Shown here in pieces: positions 1-7,991 of a stretch of 64,000 bases of DNA. The stretch spans positions 1 to 64,000 of the forward strand of contig JAGXGB010000078.1 in assembly GCA_024636955.1 (NCBI GenBank), given 5' to 3'. Origin of the DNA: Bacteroidales bacterium (GTDB taxonomy: Bacteria; Bacteroidota; Bacteroidia; Bacteroidales; Lentimicrobiaceae). Numbering within the stretch: position 1 is the first letter of the stretch; the number at the start of each line of letters is the position of its first letter. Position numbers and translations under genes: made by a program. The notes beneath the pieces were generated by a model, which saw only the letters and a program-made list of their open reading frames with translations, made no database searches and was not told the origin of the DNA.

Positions 1-7
1 CTGCTCA

Positions 8-40
8 CCCCTAACCACTAACCCCTGACCACTAACCACT
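8..40. repeat. CCCCTAA/CCACTAA heptamer array (possibly truncated by window edge)
   Basis: There are four full 7-nt units plus a partial one (variants CCCCTAA, CCACTAA and CCCCTGA), ending at the T-run before the tmRNA promoter. The same unit recurs at 7955-7989, 9330-9343 and 9398-9495. The array may extend to the left of the window. Confidence 0.85.
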
Positions 41-62
41 TTTTTAATTGGCATATTTTTTG

Positions 63-70
63 TATCTTTG
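63..70 (+). promoter_or_regulatory. -7 box TATCTTTG for tmRNA
   Basis: This is an exact match to the Bacteroidota sigma-A -7 consensus TAnnTTTG, 20 nt before the mature tmRNA 5' end. No well-spaced -33 TTTG is present. The leader in between would be removed by RNase P. Confidence 0.7.
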
Positions 71-89
71 CATTCGTAAACATACCTAC

Positions 90-458
90 GGGGCTGACTG
101 GTTTTGACAGCAAGGAAGTGGTAATGTAAGCATGTCGGGTGTTGTGAGAGTGACCCGTAAATCCCAATTCACACAGCCAATAACTGGCAACGATTATAAT
201 TACGCGTTCGCCGCTTAATCTAGGATTAAGCCGCTTACTGCTCTCCGTGAAGCTTCGCGTGACTGCGTTGCGGTAAGGGCATCACAAACGTCACGATAAG
301 ACAGGTAAGGCTCTGGTGCCTGTACGAAAACCAAAAGAGATAAGGTAACAGCAGGGTCGCTTTTTCCCAACTGTTATTCGAAAACCAATAGAAAGCTAAA
401 CATGTAGAAAGCTTTATTGCTGCTTGTTTGGACGCGGGTTCGACTCCCGCCAGCTCCA
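90..458 (+). ncRNA. ssrA: tmRNA (transfer-messenger RNA)
   Basis: This RNA rescues stalled ribosomes, first acting as an alanyl-tRNA and then as a short mRNA. The tRNA-like ends are visible: GGGGCTG at 90-96 pairs with CAGCTCC at 451-457, followed by discriminator A458, and a T-arm GGGTTCGACTCCC lies at 436-448. The tag reading frame begins at the GGC resume codon at 186 and stops with TAA at 216-218. It encodes GNDYNYAFAA, a degradation tag of the usual hydrophobic-AA type. The 3' CCA is not encoded (459-460 are CT), so it must be added. The small minus-strand reading frame over this gene is spurious. Confidence 0.97.
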
Positions 459-472
459 CTAATACTTAATCA

Positions 473-3049
473 ATGGCCTATTTTCGTATAGCACCATTAA
501 TTGTTATTTCTATTCTTAGCATCCTACTGAGCAACTGCAGTAACAAGTCCCTTACCCGTATTCCTCCATCTCCTTCTATATCATTGGATCTTAAAGAACA
601 ATCTGTTTACAGCGATAAGGCTGTAAAGATTAATGATTTTACTCTTTCCCCGCTTCACAGTAACAGAATTTGGACTTTCACTCCCGATGACTGGTCGTTT
701 GAACTTGATCTGGAGGATAACTCCTGGAGCAGGCTTGATAAGTACTTCGGCAATCATGCCAATGGACTTACTGCCGGAATGGTTGTAGCCGATGAATTCA
801 ACCCATCGCTGCTTTGGATCATTAATCAGCAAACAGGTCTGGCTCAGTACAACATCTCGACAAGTAAGCTGTTGGAGTTCCCTGGCATAAAACCTACCTC
901 AATTGCCTTTTCAGAAACACATGTTTTCGTTGGTACCTTAAACGCTTTGCACCGGATTGACAGGAAGGAACTAAAGACATCTCAGGAATCTAAGACCTCG
1001 CAGGAATTCAATGCATCTAAAATTGATATTCTGGCAGCATTTCCGGTTGCAAGTATAACCCGGTATGATGCAAGCACCCTCATTCTGAATCATTCGTATT
1101 ATTATAATCATGTTGCCAACACACTTGAAGGGAGCTATTCAGATTTAATCGAATACCAAAGTAAACCTGTAAATGGTGTTGTGCTGAAGAAAGCTTATGC
1201 ATCTGAGAAAGCTGGTGCTGATAAAGCTATAACTGACAAAAATACAAATGACATTACTGTATTAGACAGAGCTTTAAGTGACAGGATATATATCGTTAAA
1301 AACAACGATACACTAAACTCCTTCATTTACGCTAAATCGCCCGATAATATAATTGTAGATAGTGACTATATTTGGATTGCAGATGACCTGCGCACCTGGA
1401 TTACAAGGTATTCTTTTAAGGATAATAAGTTTTCAACCATACCCGTGGGCTATGACTTTCAGGTTGATAAGGCTGCAAACGACGATTCGCTTATATGGTT
1501 TTACAACTCTGAAGGGATCGTAGCATTCAATAAAACAAATAACTCCGCAAAACGAATAACTGCTGGTCAAACTGATAAGCTTGACCGTATCATTGTTGAT
1601 GACCGCTATATTATAGGCAACAGATTGAACAGCATAGTCATATTTTCAAAGGATTACCTTCTAAAATCTGCCACTGATGTTTTACCACTTGCACGGGAGG
1701 AGAGCAAGTTCACTAATTACGTTAATGATCAGGTGGTGAATTTTAAAGGCGACTTCAGAAGTGCCTACTGGAAGTTCGAAGAAGTTAGAACACATTTCAT
1801 TGAAGTAACCAACGAAAGAATACAGAAAAAAATTGCAGAACTTAAATTGTCAATACCCACGCTACTACCATATAGCTTCCTCGAAACCAAGGAATTGGAG
1901 AAGTTCTGTAACGACACAATAACCGACGAATACCTCAAGGCATCTTATTACCTGCATGCCATAAATATGGCAAATTATGAAGGCAAGCTAAGTGAAGCAT
2001 TGTACTATGATTCCAAACTGGTGGCTAAGTACCCTAACTTCAGAACTGCCGGACATAAGCTGATGATGGATGAAGTGAGAAAGAGCCTGGCAGAATTAGA
2101 TGTGATCAATGCCTCAAGAGTATCAGAAGATGAGAAGCTATGGAATACAGGTCAGTTGTTTTACAGACTGTTTTTCTATACTGGTCCGCAAACCAGATCA
2201 TCAATCATTAACATGTCATATCCTTTCAGTATTTTAAAAAGGCTATTGGTAAGTTATCCTGATAGCCAATTTTCTGATGATGCCGAGTTCCTTATACTCC
2301 ATTACCGTGAAACGGCATATACTGAAAAGGGCGACAATTCAATAAACTATAAAGCAATTGCTGAGTACGTAGCACTTCTGAACAAGTACCCTGATACTGA
2401 GTATGCTCCCGCAATTTATGACAGGATTGCACGGTTGTATTACTCTGCAATTCCGCCGAATGGTGATGCTGCTGCAGAAAACCTGAAACTTGCCTTATTA
2501 TATGCTAATAGAATAAAGGATGAGCATCCGCAATACGCTGCATCAAATTCAATTGAGGAGCTTATGTCAGATATAGATGCTGCTCTTAAGAAAGCAAATT
2601 GGGGACTAAGCATTACAGCATATAAAAAGTACTATGAGCCTGAAGAACCGGTGATTATAGAGTTCCAGTTGATGAATACTGATAACATTGCGAAACCTTT
2701 CAGCATTCCAATTGACCGAACAGTACCGGGATTTATGATAAGTGTTGAACGATATGCATCGCACAGGGATATAGTTGAAGCAACAATTTACCTTCAGCCA
2801 GATTTCAGGGAGTATAACCGGGCTGTAGTTGATACAATTATTCAACCGGGCAAAAGCTACACCGAGCAGTGGGATATCACAAGCAAAGCACGATCTTCCA
2901 ATGATCTGCCACCCGGCAAGTTCGTACTTCCTGAAGGACGGTACAAGATTACCGCGAAAGTCAGGGAACATGATAAGGATTATCCTGAATCCAACAGTAT
3001 CTGGATTACAGTTAGGAAAAACCAGCACTTAAGGCCTAAGTCAAATTAG
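473..3049 (+). CDS. Large lipoprotein with TPR-like helical region and C-terminal beta-sandwich domain
   Basis: Function is unknown. The N-terminus is a lipoprotein signal ending in a lipobox (LLSNC, Cys about residue 22), so the protein is probably anchored in the outer membrane. Residues about 50-420 resemble a WD/propeller-like repeat region (aromatic 'IWIADD', 'LIWFYNSEG' strands). Residues about 430-720 are helical and TPR-like, resembling BamD/TolA-binding proteins ('LLVSYPDSQFSDDAEF', 'LLNKYPDTEYAPA'). The last ~130 residues look like an Ig/BsuPI-type beta-sandwich. A three-copy 18-nt in-frame repeat lies at 968-1021. The ATG is only 14 nt after the tmRNA 3' end with no terminator between, so co-transcription with ssrA is likely. 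The molecular role is not inferable from sequence alone. Confidence 0.85.
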   Translation: MAYFRIAPLIVISILSILLSNCSNKSLTRIPPSPSISLDLKEQSVYSDKAVKINDFTLSPLHSNRIWTFTPDDWSFELDLEDNSWSRLDKYFGNHANGLTAGMVVADEFNPSLLWIINQQTGLAQYNISTSKLLEFPGIKPTSIAFSETHVFVGTLNALHRIDRKELKTSQESKTSQEFNASKIDILAAFPVASITRYDASTLILNHSYYYNHVANTLEGSYSDLIEYQSKPVNGVVLKKAYASEKAGADKAITDKNTNDITVLDRALSDRIYIVKNNDTLNSFIYAKSPDNIIVDSDYIWIADDLRTWITRYSFKDNKFSTIPVGYDFQVDKAANDDSLIWFYNSEGIVAFNKTNNSAKRITAGQTDKLDRIIVDDRYIIGNRLNSIVIFSKDYLLKSATDVLPLAREESKFTNYVNDQVVNFKGDFRSAYWKFEEVRTHFIEVTNERIQKKIAELKLSIPTLLPYSFLETKELEKFCNDTITDEYLKASYYLHAINMANYEGKLSEALYYDSKLVAKYPNFRTAGHKLMMDEVRKSLAELDVINASRVSEDEKLWNTGQLFYRLFFYTGPQTRSSIINMSYPFSILKRLLVSYPDSQFSDDAEFLILHYRETAYTEKGDNSINYKAIAEYVALLNKYPDTEYAPAIYDRIARLYYSAIPPNGDAAAENLKLALLYANRIKDEHPQYAASNSIEELMSDIDAALKKANWGLSITAYKKYYEPEEPVIIEFQLMNTDNIAKPFSIPIDRTVPGFMISVERYASHRDIVEATIYLQPDFREYNRAVVDTIIQPGKSYTEQWDITSKARSSNDLPPGKFVLPEGRYKITAKVREHDKDYPESNSIWITVRKNQHLRPKSN
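968..1021 (+). repeat. In-frame 18-nt tandem repeat, 3 copies
   Basis: Units begin at 968, 986 and 1004 and encode ELKTSQ, ESKTSQ and EFNASK. The repeat lies in a polar loop of the lipoprotein gene and keeps the reading frame. Confidence 0.75.
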
Positions 3050-3077
3050 TTTAAATAGACAACTGGTTTATTTAGCT

Positions 3078-3085
3078 TAATTTTG
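3078..3085 (+). promoter_or_regulatory. -7 box TAATTTTG
   Basis: This matches TAnnTTTG 32 nt before the ATG of the methyltransferase gene at 3118. No clear -33 element is seen. Confidence 0.5.
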
Positions 3086-3117
3086 CATATTATTAATCGG
3101 CTGAAACACATATTATA

Positions 3118-4395
3118 ATGAACATTGCTGACATCACTGAATTAATCAATAAGTTTGAGCAGAGCGTTGCTCAGAATACATTCATCAAGCTAACACTCAG
3201 TAATAAGCGGGTTTCATCGTCCGAACTTAAAAATGTGTATGTTAAGCCGGTAATGATAAAGGACAGGTTGCTTATGTCGTTCGTTGACAGATTCAATACA
3301 AAAGATGTTACCCGCAATCTGGAACTCCAGGATGCATCAGAAGAGATCAAAAGGTTGCTGGAAGAATCGTTTCTGCAATGTTACCTCGCAAGCACAACTG
3401 ACGATTATCACTTGCTGATAAACAAAAAAGGTAACTCCACCCTTCTGCGAAAGCCACCTGCATCAACGGTTGCCCCTACCCTTCAGCACGATAAGGTAAA
3501 ACAGCGTATCATCGATTCAGGCAGCAATTATTACCTCCACGCACTCGGCATATTGAATCAGGAAGGTAAAGTGAAACCCGATATGCAGGATAAATACCGT
3601 CAGATCAATAAGTACATCGAGATAGTTGATGGGATTATCAAAGATGTAAACTTCCCTGACACAGTGCATGTTGCTGACATGGGATCAGGTAAAGGATACC
3701 TGACATTTGCTATTTACGAATACCTTACCGGGAAGTTTCAGAATGAGAACCAATCAAAGTTTGATGGAGAGTTGGTTAAACAACCATTAGAAAATGGGGA
3801 GATTCTTAACCAGACGGAAAAGATTGCAATCAAAGAAATTCTAATGACCGGTATTGAATTGCGCAAAGAATTGGTGGACAGCTCCAACATATTGGCAAGA
3901 GAAGCAGGATATCAAGGTTTGCAATTTAAACAAGGAAGCATTGAAACTACTGAACTCGAGAATGTTGATTTGCTCATTGCACTGCATGCCTGCGATACTG
4001 CCACTGATGAAGCCATTTACAGGGGCATAAAAGCGGAAGCCAGAGTAATTCTTTGTTCTCCATGCTGCCATAAGCAAGTGCGAAGGGATATGCAAACCGA
4101 TGGAATACTGTCAGAAATCACCCAGTTTGGTATACTTGCTGAACGCCAGGCTGAAATACTAACTGATACCATCAGGGCCCTGATACTTGAAGCATACGGC
4201 TACAAAACCAACGTTGCCGAGTTCGTTGCAACTGAACACACCCCCAAAAACCTGATTATCTCAGCAATTAAGAAAACCACTCCAACCTCAAAGCAGTCAG
4301 TTATACCTGACCCTGAAGTAATCAAAAAAATAAATGCGCTTGGAGCGATGTTTAGGTTAAGCTCTCATTATCTGCAGGAGTTATTGGAGAAATAA
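3118..4395 (+). CDS. SAM-dependent methyltransferase (METTL25/Methyltransf_32-like)
   Basis: This is a predicted Rossmann-fold methyltransferase of unknown substrate. Motif I is ADMGSGKGYLTFAIYEYL (about residues 188-205). The acidic/helical region follows, then 'LLIALHACDTATDEAIYRG', and the family-typical CSPCCHKQVR motif near residue 315. The C(S)PCCH segment is seen in the methyltransferase family that includes eukaryotic METTL25 and GSTCD-like proteins. The ~150-residue N-terminal part has no motif I recognise. It stands alone, with its own -7 box. The methyltransferase fold is well supported; the substrate (RNA, protein or small molecule) is not. Confidence 0.85.
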   Translation: MNIADITELINKFEQSVAQNTFIKLTLSNKRVSSSELKNVYVKPVMIKDRLLMSFVDRFNTKDVTRNLELQDASEEIKRLLEESFLQCYLASTTDDYHLLINKKGNSTLLRKPPASTVAPTLQHDKVKQRIIDSGSNYYLHALGILNQEGKVKPDMQDKYRQINKYIEIVDGIIKDVNFPDTVHVADMGSGKGYLTFAIYEYLTGKFQNENQSKFDGELVKQPLENGEILNQTEKIAIKEILMTGIELRKELVDSSNILAREAGYQGLQFKQGSIETTELENVDLLIALHACDTATDEAIYRGIKAEARVILCSPCCHKQVRRDMQTDGILSEITQFGILAERQAEILTDTIRALILEAYGYKTNVAEFVATEHTPKNLIISAIKKTTPTSKQSVIPDPEVIKKINALGAMFRLSSHYLQELLEK

Positions 4396-4751
4396 ATCTC
4401 ATTCCATACAGGTACATAACTGCATACTTGGTATTTATTCCGTATATACCTGTATATCATATTGTTATGTAGACTTTCTTATTTAGGAAGCGCTAGATTA
4501 ATGTGGTAAACAGGGAGTAATCCTAATGTTATTTTGCTACAGTAAATGCTGTTTTTAATCGTGTGTTTAAATCCCGTAACACTAGATGAATGCTGAATTA
4601 ATAAGGAAAGCAGGGTCATTGTAATCAACTGTTTGACAATAATATAGCCTAAATATTTTTCTCAAAAAGATTATTTCCCATTAAACTAACGTGGGGGTTT
4701 TGTGTTAGGATTGGTATAACTCATTACTATAAAAACTTAAAAGAGAACGCT
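4396..4751. other. Gene-free stretch upstream of lipoprotein gene
   Basis: This is 356 nt of AT-rich DNA with no convincing reading frame, RNA motif or TAnnTTTG box. A long-range inverted pair (ATACAGGTA near 4406 and TACCTGTAT near 4447) is the only structure seen and is weak as a terminator for the upstream gene. Confidence 0.5.
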
Positions 4752-5663
4752 ATGAAAAAATTAAACATGCTGTTAATGTTTACCATGATGATTGCGGCCG
4801 GTCTGCTGTCATCCTGTCAAAAAGACGAAGCGGTAAACGAGGTTAATAAAGTAACCGGTGACCTAAAAGTAATAGACTTTAACTGCGACGAATGCGTAGA
4901 AGCCTGGACTGATACTCAGGTAACTTATGATGCTTCGTATTTTACTCCACAGGGCACATCAGTTCCTGCTTTAGAGAATGTATACCTTGATGTATGGAAT
5001 GATGAAACCACAGTTTATTACCGTGTTTACAGACTTGATGGTGCTACGTTTAATCATCTGGCTGTAGGTATGAACAATAATTTGACGGTTATTATTACTG
5101 ATGGAGATGCCCCGTTAACAGAATACAGCTGGACTACTCCTCTTACTGAAGGATGGGTTGCTTGCGATGTTGTAGGTTGTATTGCAATTATCATCGGCGA
5201 CCTCAGCAAACCACTTGGCGGTATAAATCATGCACACTACAACTTCTGTCAGGAATACTTATTAAGAGATATTTGTGTTGAAGTAGAATGTTCTGAAGAA
5301 ACTGCATGGGCTGCCGGACCACGCTATACACCAAAAGGTAACTGGGCAACTTACACTCCATACGTAGCCGGCTCAACAGTTAATATTTATGCAGGCAAGA
5401 CTATGCTGATTGGTACTGCTCATTTCTCAGCTGTTGTAGATGGTGAGGTAACCATTACAATCACTTTGATCAATGAATCGGAATTTCAGTCTGTAAATGA
5501 GAGCCTTAAAATTCAGGATTATGAAAATGCTCCTTCAGGCAATCCTGCTCCAGGACAGTTTGACTGGAAATGGGATGCAACCGGCTCAACATGGACCGCA
5601 GTAGTGCCTGCTAATAATTACTATGGAATACACATTGATGCTGTGGCATGTGTGCCTATATAA
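4752..5663 (+). CDS. Secreted lipoprotein, hypothetical
   Basis: Not recognised. It has a 22-residue lipoprotein signal with lipobox LLSSC, so it should be lipidated and exported. The mature part (about 280 aa) is beta-rich and contains Cys pairs (for example CDECVE, CDVVGC, CVEVECSE) that could form disulfides in the periplasm or at the surface. The protein ends ...IDAVACVPI without a T9SS sorting domain. It stands as a single gene with a strong intrinsic terminator 50 nt downstream. AAAAGAGAA about 10 nt before the ATG supports this start. Confidence 0.85.
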   Translation: MKKLNMLLMFTMMIAAGLLSSCQKDEAVNEVNKVTGDLKVIDFNCDECVEAWTDTQVTYDASYFTPQGTSVPALENVYLDVWNDETTVYYRVYRLDGATFNHLAVGMNNNLTVIITDGDAPLTEYSWTTPLTEGWVACDVVGCIAIIIGDLSKPLGGINHAHYNFCQEYLLRDICVEVECSEETAWAAGPRYTPKGNWATYTPYVAGSTVNIYAGKTMLIGTAHFSAVVDGEVTITITLINESEFQSVNESLKIQDYENAPSGNPAPGQFDWKWDATGSTWTAVVPANNYYGIHIDAVACVPI

Positions 5664-5713
5664 ACGTAATTCTATAACTGATCATATAGTAAGTTTTTGA
5701 ATTCTCTTTTATC

Positions 5714-5752
5714 ATCAACAAAGGCTGCAAATTGCAGCCTTTGTTGATTTCT
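5714..5752 (+). terminator. Intrinsic terminator
   Basis: A perfect 17-bp inverted repeat (5714-5730 with 5732-5748) is followed by TTCTTTT. It closes the lipoprotein gene ending at 5663. Confidence 0.9.
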
Positions 5753-5776
5753 TTTAATCCCTCGCACCTTTATCCT

Positions 5777-5784
5777 TATATTTG
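5777..5784 (+). promoter_or_regulatory. -7 box TATATTTG
   Basis: An exact TAnnTTTG match, 22 nt before the ATG at 5807 and just after a terminator, so it probably drives the DUF3820 gene. Confidence 0.65.
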
Positions 5785-5806
5785 CTTTAATTATCAAGAT
5801 TAAGGC

Positions 5807-6055
5807 ATGAACAACAACTTAACTCCAAGTGACAACTTTACTCCTCAGGGTGACTATCTGCTTAAATTAGTGCAAACGCGCATGCCTTTCGGCAAATACA
5901 AGGGCTCGTTGTTATGTGATTTGCCTGTTTCATACCTTGAATGGTTTAACAGAAAAGGCTTCCCGGAAGGCAAACTTGGCGAGTGGCTTCAAACCCTGTA
6001 TGAGATTAAGCTGAACGGACTGGAATATCTGCTTACCCCTTTACGTGGGAAGTAG
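5807..6055 (+). CDS. DUF3820 family small protein
   Basis: A short cytosolic protein of 82 aa. The segment MPFGKYKGSLLCDLP followed by SYLEWFNRKGFPEGKLGEWL is the DUF3820 signature (F-G-K-Y-K-G ... L-P ... Y-L-x-W). The family is widespread in bacteria and includes a Pseudomonas quorum-sensing-regulated virulence factor, but its biochemical role is not established. The length is normal for the family. The start at 5807 follows a TAnnTTTG box at 5777. Confidence 0.88.
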   Translation: MNNNLTPSDNFTPQGDYLLKLVQTRMPFGKYKGSLLCDLPVSYLEWFNRKGFPEGKLGEWLQTLYEIKLNGLEYLLTPLRGK

Positions 6056-6070
6056 GATGAAACACCGCCA

Positions 6071-6120
6071 ATTATTTAAACCCAACTAAGAACACAAGCT
6101 ATTATTTAAACGCAACTACG
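6071..6120. repeat. Direct repeat ATTATTTAAACnCAACTA, two copies 30 nt apart
   Basis: Copies lie at 6071-6088 and 6101-6118 in the spacer upstream of the gene at 6144. They differ at one base within the match. The function is unknown; an operator pair is possible. Confidence 0.6.
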
Positions 6121-6143
6121 TAAAAGGAAAAAAGAAAATACTA

Positions 6144-6626
6144 ATGGAGAATGCGGCTTCACTGAAAATTATTAAAGATGAACTTACACGTCTAACCGGC
6201 AAGGAACTAACCACAGTAATTACAGCCCTTATTAAATACCGCAAAGAGAATAAAGAGCTGGTGACTTATCTGCTCTTTGATTCAAAAGATGAACTTGAAT
6301 ATATCAAAACCATCAAACTTGAAATAGAAAAAGCCCTTGAGCCTGTTACCAGATACAATGCCCGCAATTCGCTTAAGCTGATACGTAAGGTTTTACGCAA
6401 TACAAGAAAGGCAATTAAATTCTCAGGCAAGAAAGAAACGGAAGTACAATTGCTTTTGCACTTTTGTAATATCATCAAACAAAAGAACCTTCCGGTAGAT
6501 AGAATTAAAGCACTACAAACACTGTGGGCCAGATGCTTACTTACCACCGCAAAAGCTATTTCCACTCTTCATGAGGACCTGCAACACGATTATGGGGAAG
6601 AGCTGAAATTCTTAATAGATGTGTAG
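6144..6626 (+). CDS. Hypothetical helical protein, 160 aa
   Basis: Not recognised. The protein is entirely alpha-helical in character, rich in Lys/Leu/Glu, with no signal peptide or membrane segment, so it is probably cytosolic. The pattern KLIRKVLRNTRKAIKFSGKKETE followed by amphipathic helices resembles conserved Bacteroidota hypotheticals that lie near DUF3820 genes; I cannot name a fold with confidence. A purine-rich stretch (AAAAGGAAAAAAG) about 8 nt before the ATG supports this start. It may be co-transcribed with the DUF3820 gene (88-nt spacer containing a direct repeat). Confidence 0.75.
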   Translation: MENAASLKIIKDELTRLTGKELTTVITALIKYRKENKELVTYLLFDSKDELEYIKTIKLEIEKALEPVTRYNARNSLKLIRKVLRNTRKAIKFSGKKETEVQLLLHFCNIIKQKNLPVDRIKALQTLWARCLLTTAKAISTLHEDLQHDYGEELKFLIDV

Positions 6627-6743
6627 CCCTTAAAACTCAGTAAAGTACAACTACAATTCAGCTTCTGAATCATAATTTTATGGCCTCTGGTATACCAAGG
6701 TTCTAACGCATTTGACTTTCAATACAATTAAGCTAAATAATCT

Positions 6744-6751
6744 TACTTTTG
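6744..6751 (+). promoter_or_regulatory. -7 box TACTTTTG
   Basis: This TAnnTTTG match lies 39 nt before the ATG at 6791. It overlaps a longer upstream reading of the gene, which argues for the 6791 start. Confidence 0.55.
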
Positions 6752-6790
6752 CCGCTCAATTTCACATCTACTTTTAAACACAATTATTTA

Positions 6791-7495
6791 ATGAAGAGAC
6801 TATTCATTTTATCAGCTTTTATTCTTGTTTCACATTTTGTTCAGGCCCAAAACCTGCAATTGCACTATGACTTGGGTAAAGATCGCAAGTATCTAACCTC
6901 CACTTTTGAATACTTTAATAATGATAAACATGGCAACACATTCCTGTTTGTCGATATGGATTATAACGCGGGGGATGTGAAGGGCGTTAGCTCTGCATAT
7001 TGGGAAGTATCAAGAAGTCTCACATTCTGGAAAGCACCCTTTGCTGCACATTTTGAATACAATGGTGGTTTTATGCAATGGAAACAGGACGTTGCAAGTG
7101 GTGTTGTTCAGTTTGATGACGCATGGTTAGCAGGTGTTGAGTATAATTATAATAACGCCACCTTCAGTAAGGGTTTAACATTAATGGCATTGTATAAGAA
7201 CATCCGCGACAAGCACAATGCTTCATTTCAACTTACGGGGGTATGGTATATGCACATGGCAAAGAACAGGATAACCTTTTCAGGCTTTGCTGACTTCTGG
7301 CGTGAAGACAACATATTCATGGATAACAATATTCAAACTGAAACAAAGTATATCTTCATGGCTGAGCCACAGTTATGGTACAACTTCACACCTCATTTCT
7401 CTGCAGGAAGTGAACTTGAGTTGAGTAATAACTTCGCCGGAATTGTAGGTTTCCAGGTAAACCCAACTATCGGGATTAAATGGAATATTGAATAG
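6791..7495 (+). CDS. DUF5020 family outer-membrane protein
   Basis: A predicted outer-membrane beta-barrel of about 234 aa. The start at ATG 6791 gives a clean signal peptide (MKRLFILSAFILVSHFVQAQ). The longer reading from 6749 would begin inside the putative -7 box. Alternating aromatic strands follow, such as QLHYDLGKDRKYLTSTFEYF, and the C-terminus GIKWNIE resembles a barrel-closing strand. The family is common in Bacteroidota and distantly resembles Tsx/nucleoside-specific channel proteins; the transported substrate is unknown. A heptamer-type repeat begins immediately after the TAG stop. Confidence 0.85.
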   Translation: MKRLFILSAFILVSHFVQAQNLQLHYDLGKDRKYLTSTFEYFNNDKHGNTFLFVDMDYNAGDVKGVSSAYWEVSRSLTFWKAPFAAHFEYNGGFMQWKQDVASGVVQFDDAWLAGVEYNYNNATFSKGLTLMALYKNIRDKHNASFQLTGVWYMHMAKNRITFSGFADFWREDNIFMDNNIQTETKYIFMAEPQLWYNFTPHFSAGSELELSNNFAGIVGFQVNPTIGIKWNIE

Positions 7496-7547
7496 AGGGG
7501 TTAGGGGTTGGTCCCCGAGTTTTTATCGAGGGGGTGGTTAGTGACGA
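7496..7547 (+). repeat. Degenerate heptamer repeat (GGGGTTA orientation) next to a stop codon
   Basis: AGGGGTTAGGGGTTGG follows the stop codon directly. After a short insert with an inverted pair (CCCCGAG ... ATCGAGGGGG) comes GGTGGTTAGTGAC. This is the G-rich complement of the array unit seen at 7955 and 9398. Confidence 0.65.
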
Positions 7548-7928
7548 GTCAAGTTTTAGTACTTTATATTTCCTTTTTTAGTACGCATAATTTCAATGTC
7601 CGTGGGATTGTACAGCAAAAGAAATTATACGCGATTCTCAGAGCCTCAAAAACGACAAAAACCCTTGTAAGAACCGTTTAACCAATAAGTTACAAGAATT
7701 TCTGACTGTACAGTTTTTTACTCTAAAAAATACGATGCAATACATTGATTATCAGCACTTAATACAATGTTGCTCATTTATTGTAATTTCAATGCTCAGT
7801 CAAATTACCATACTAGTGGAATAGGCTATTAAACAGTTGAATATCAGAATATAAGTCTGTATTTTTTAGGTCGATACATCTAGCCTTTCAAATTTTGCAA
7901 CAGGCATGTCAAGTAATACATGCACATT
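7548..7928. other. Gene-free stretch between DUF5020 gene and GAPDH-like gene
   Basis: About 380 nt of AT-rich sequence lie between the convergent genes. A short inverted repeat (CTTGTAA near 7669 with TTACAAG near 7691) and the repeated word TGTACAG are visible. No gene or RNA family is recognised. Confidence 0.5.
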
Positions 7929-7931
7929 AAT

Positions 7932-7951
7932 GGACAGGTCACGACCTGTCC
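7932..7951. repeat. REP-like palindrome GGACAGGTC-AC-GACCTGTCC
   Basis: A 9-bp perfect inverted repeat with a 2-nt centre, followed by CTAC and then the heptamer array at 7955. A decayed copy lies at 9361-9384, also followed by heptamers. I recall similar palindromes as dispersed repeats in other genomes, but could not check this. Confidence 0.75.
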
Positions 7952-7954
7952 CTA

Positions 7955-7989
7955 CCACTAACCACTAACCCCTAACCACTAACCCCTAA
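7955..7989 (-). repeat. Heptamer array, 5 units, abutting the GAPDH stop codon
   Basis: The five units are CCACTAA, CCACTAA, CCCCTAA, CCACTAA and CCCCTAA. They end 2 nt from the minus-strand TAG stop at 7992-7994. In the sense strand of the gene the units read TTAGGGG/TTAGTGG. Confidence 0.85.
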
Positions 7990-7991
7990 AA

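Noticed and set aside
235-459. Minus-strand 74-codon reading frame over the tmRNA gene
   Set aside because: It is antisense to a structured RNA with clear tmRNA ends and tag frame; no independent support.
2606-3028. Minus-strand 140-codon frame in the first lipoprotein gene
   Set aside because: It lies wholly inside a well-supported plus-strand gene and looks like frame noise.
4400-4640. Loose similarity between two parts of the spacer (around 4485 and 4580) as a tandem regulatory repeat
   Set aside because: The match is short and gapped; it does not stand out from AT-rich background.
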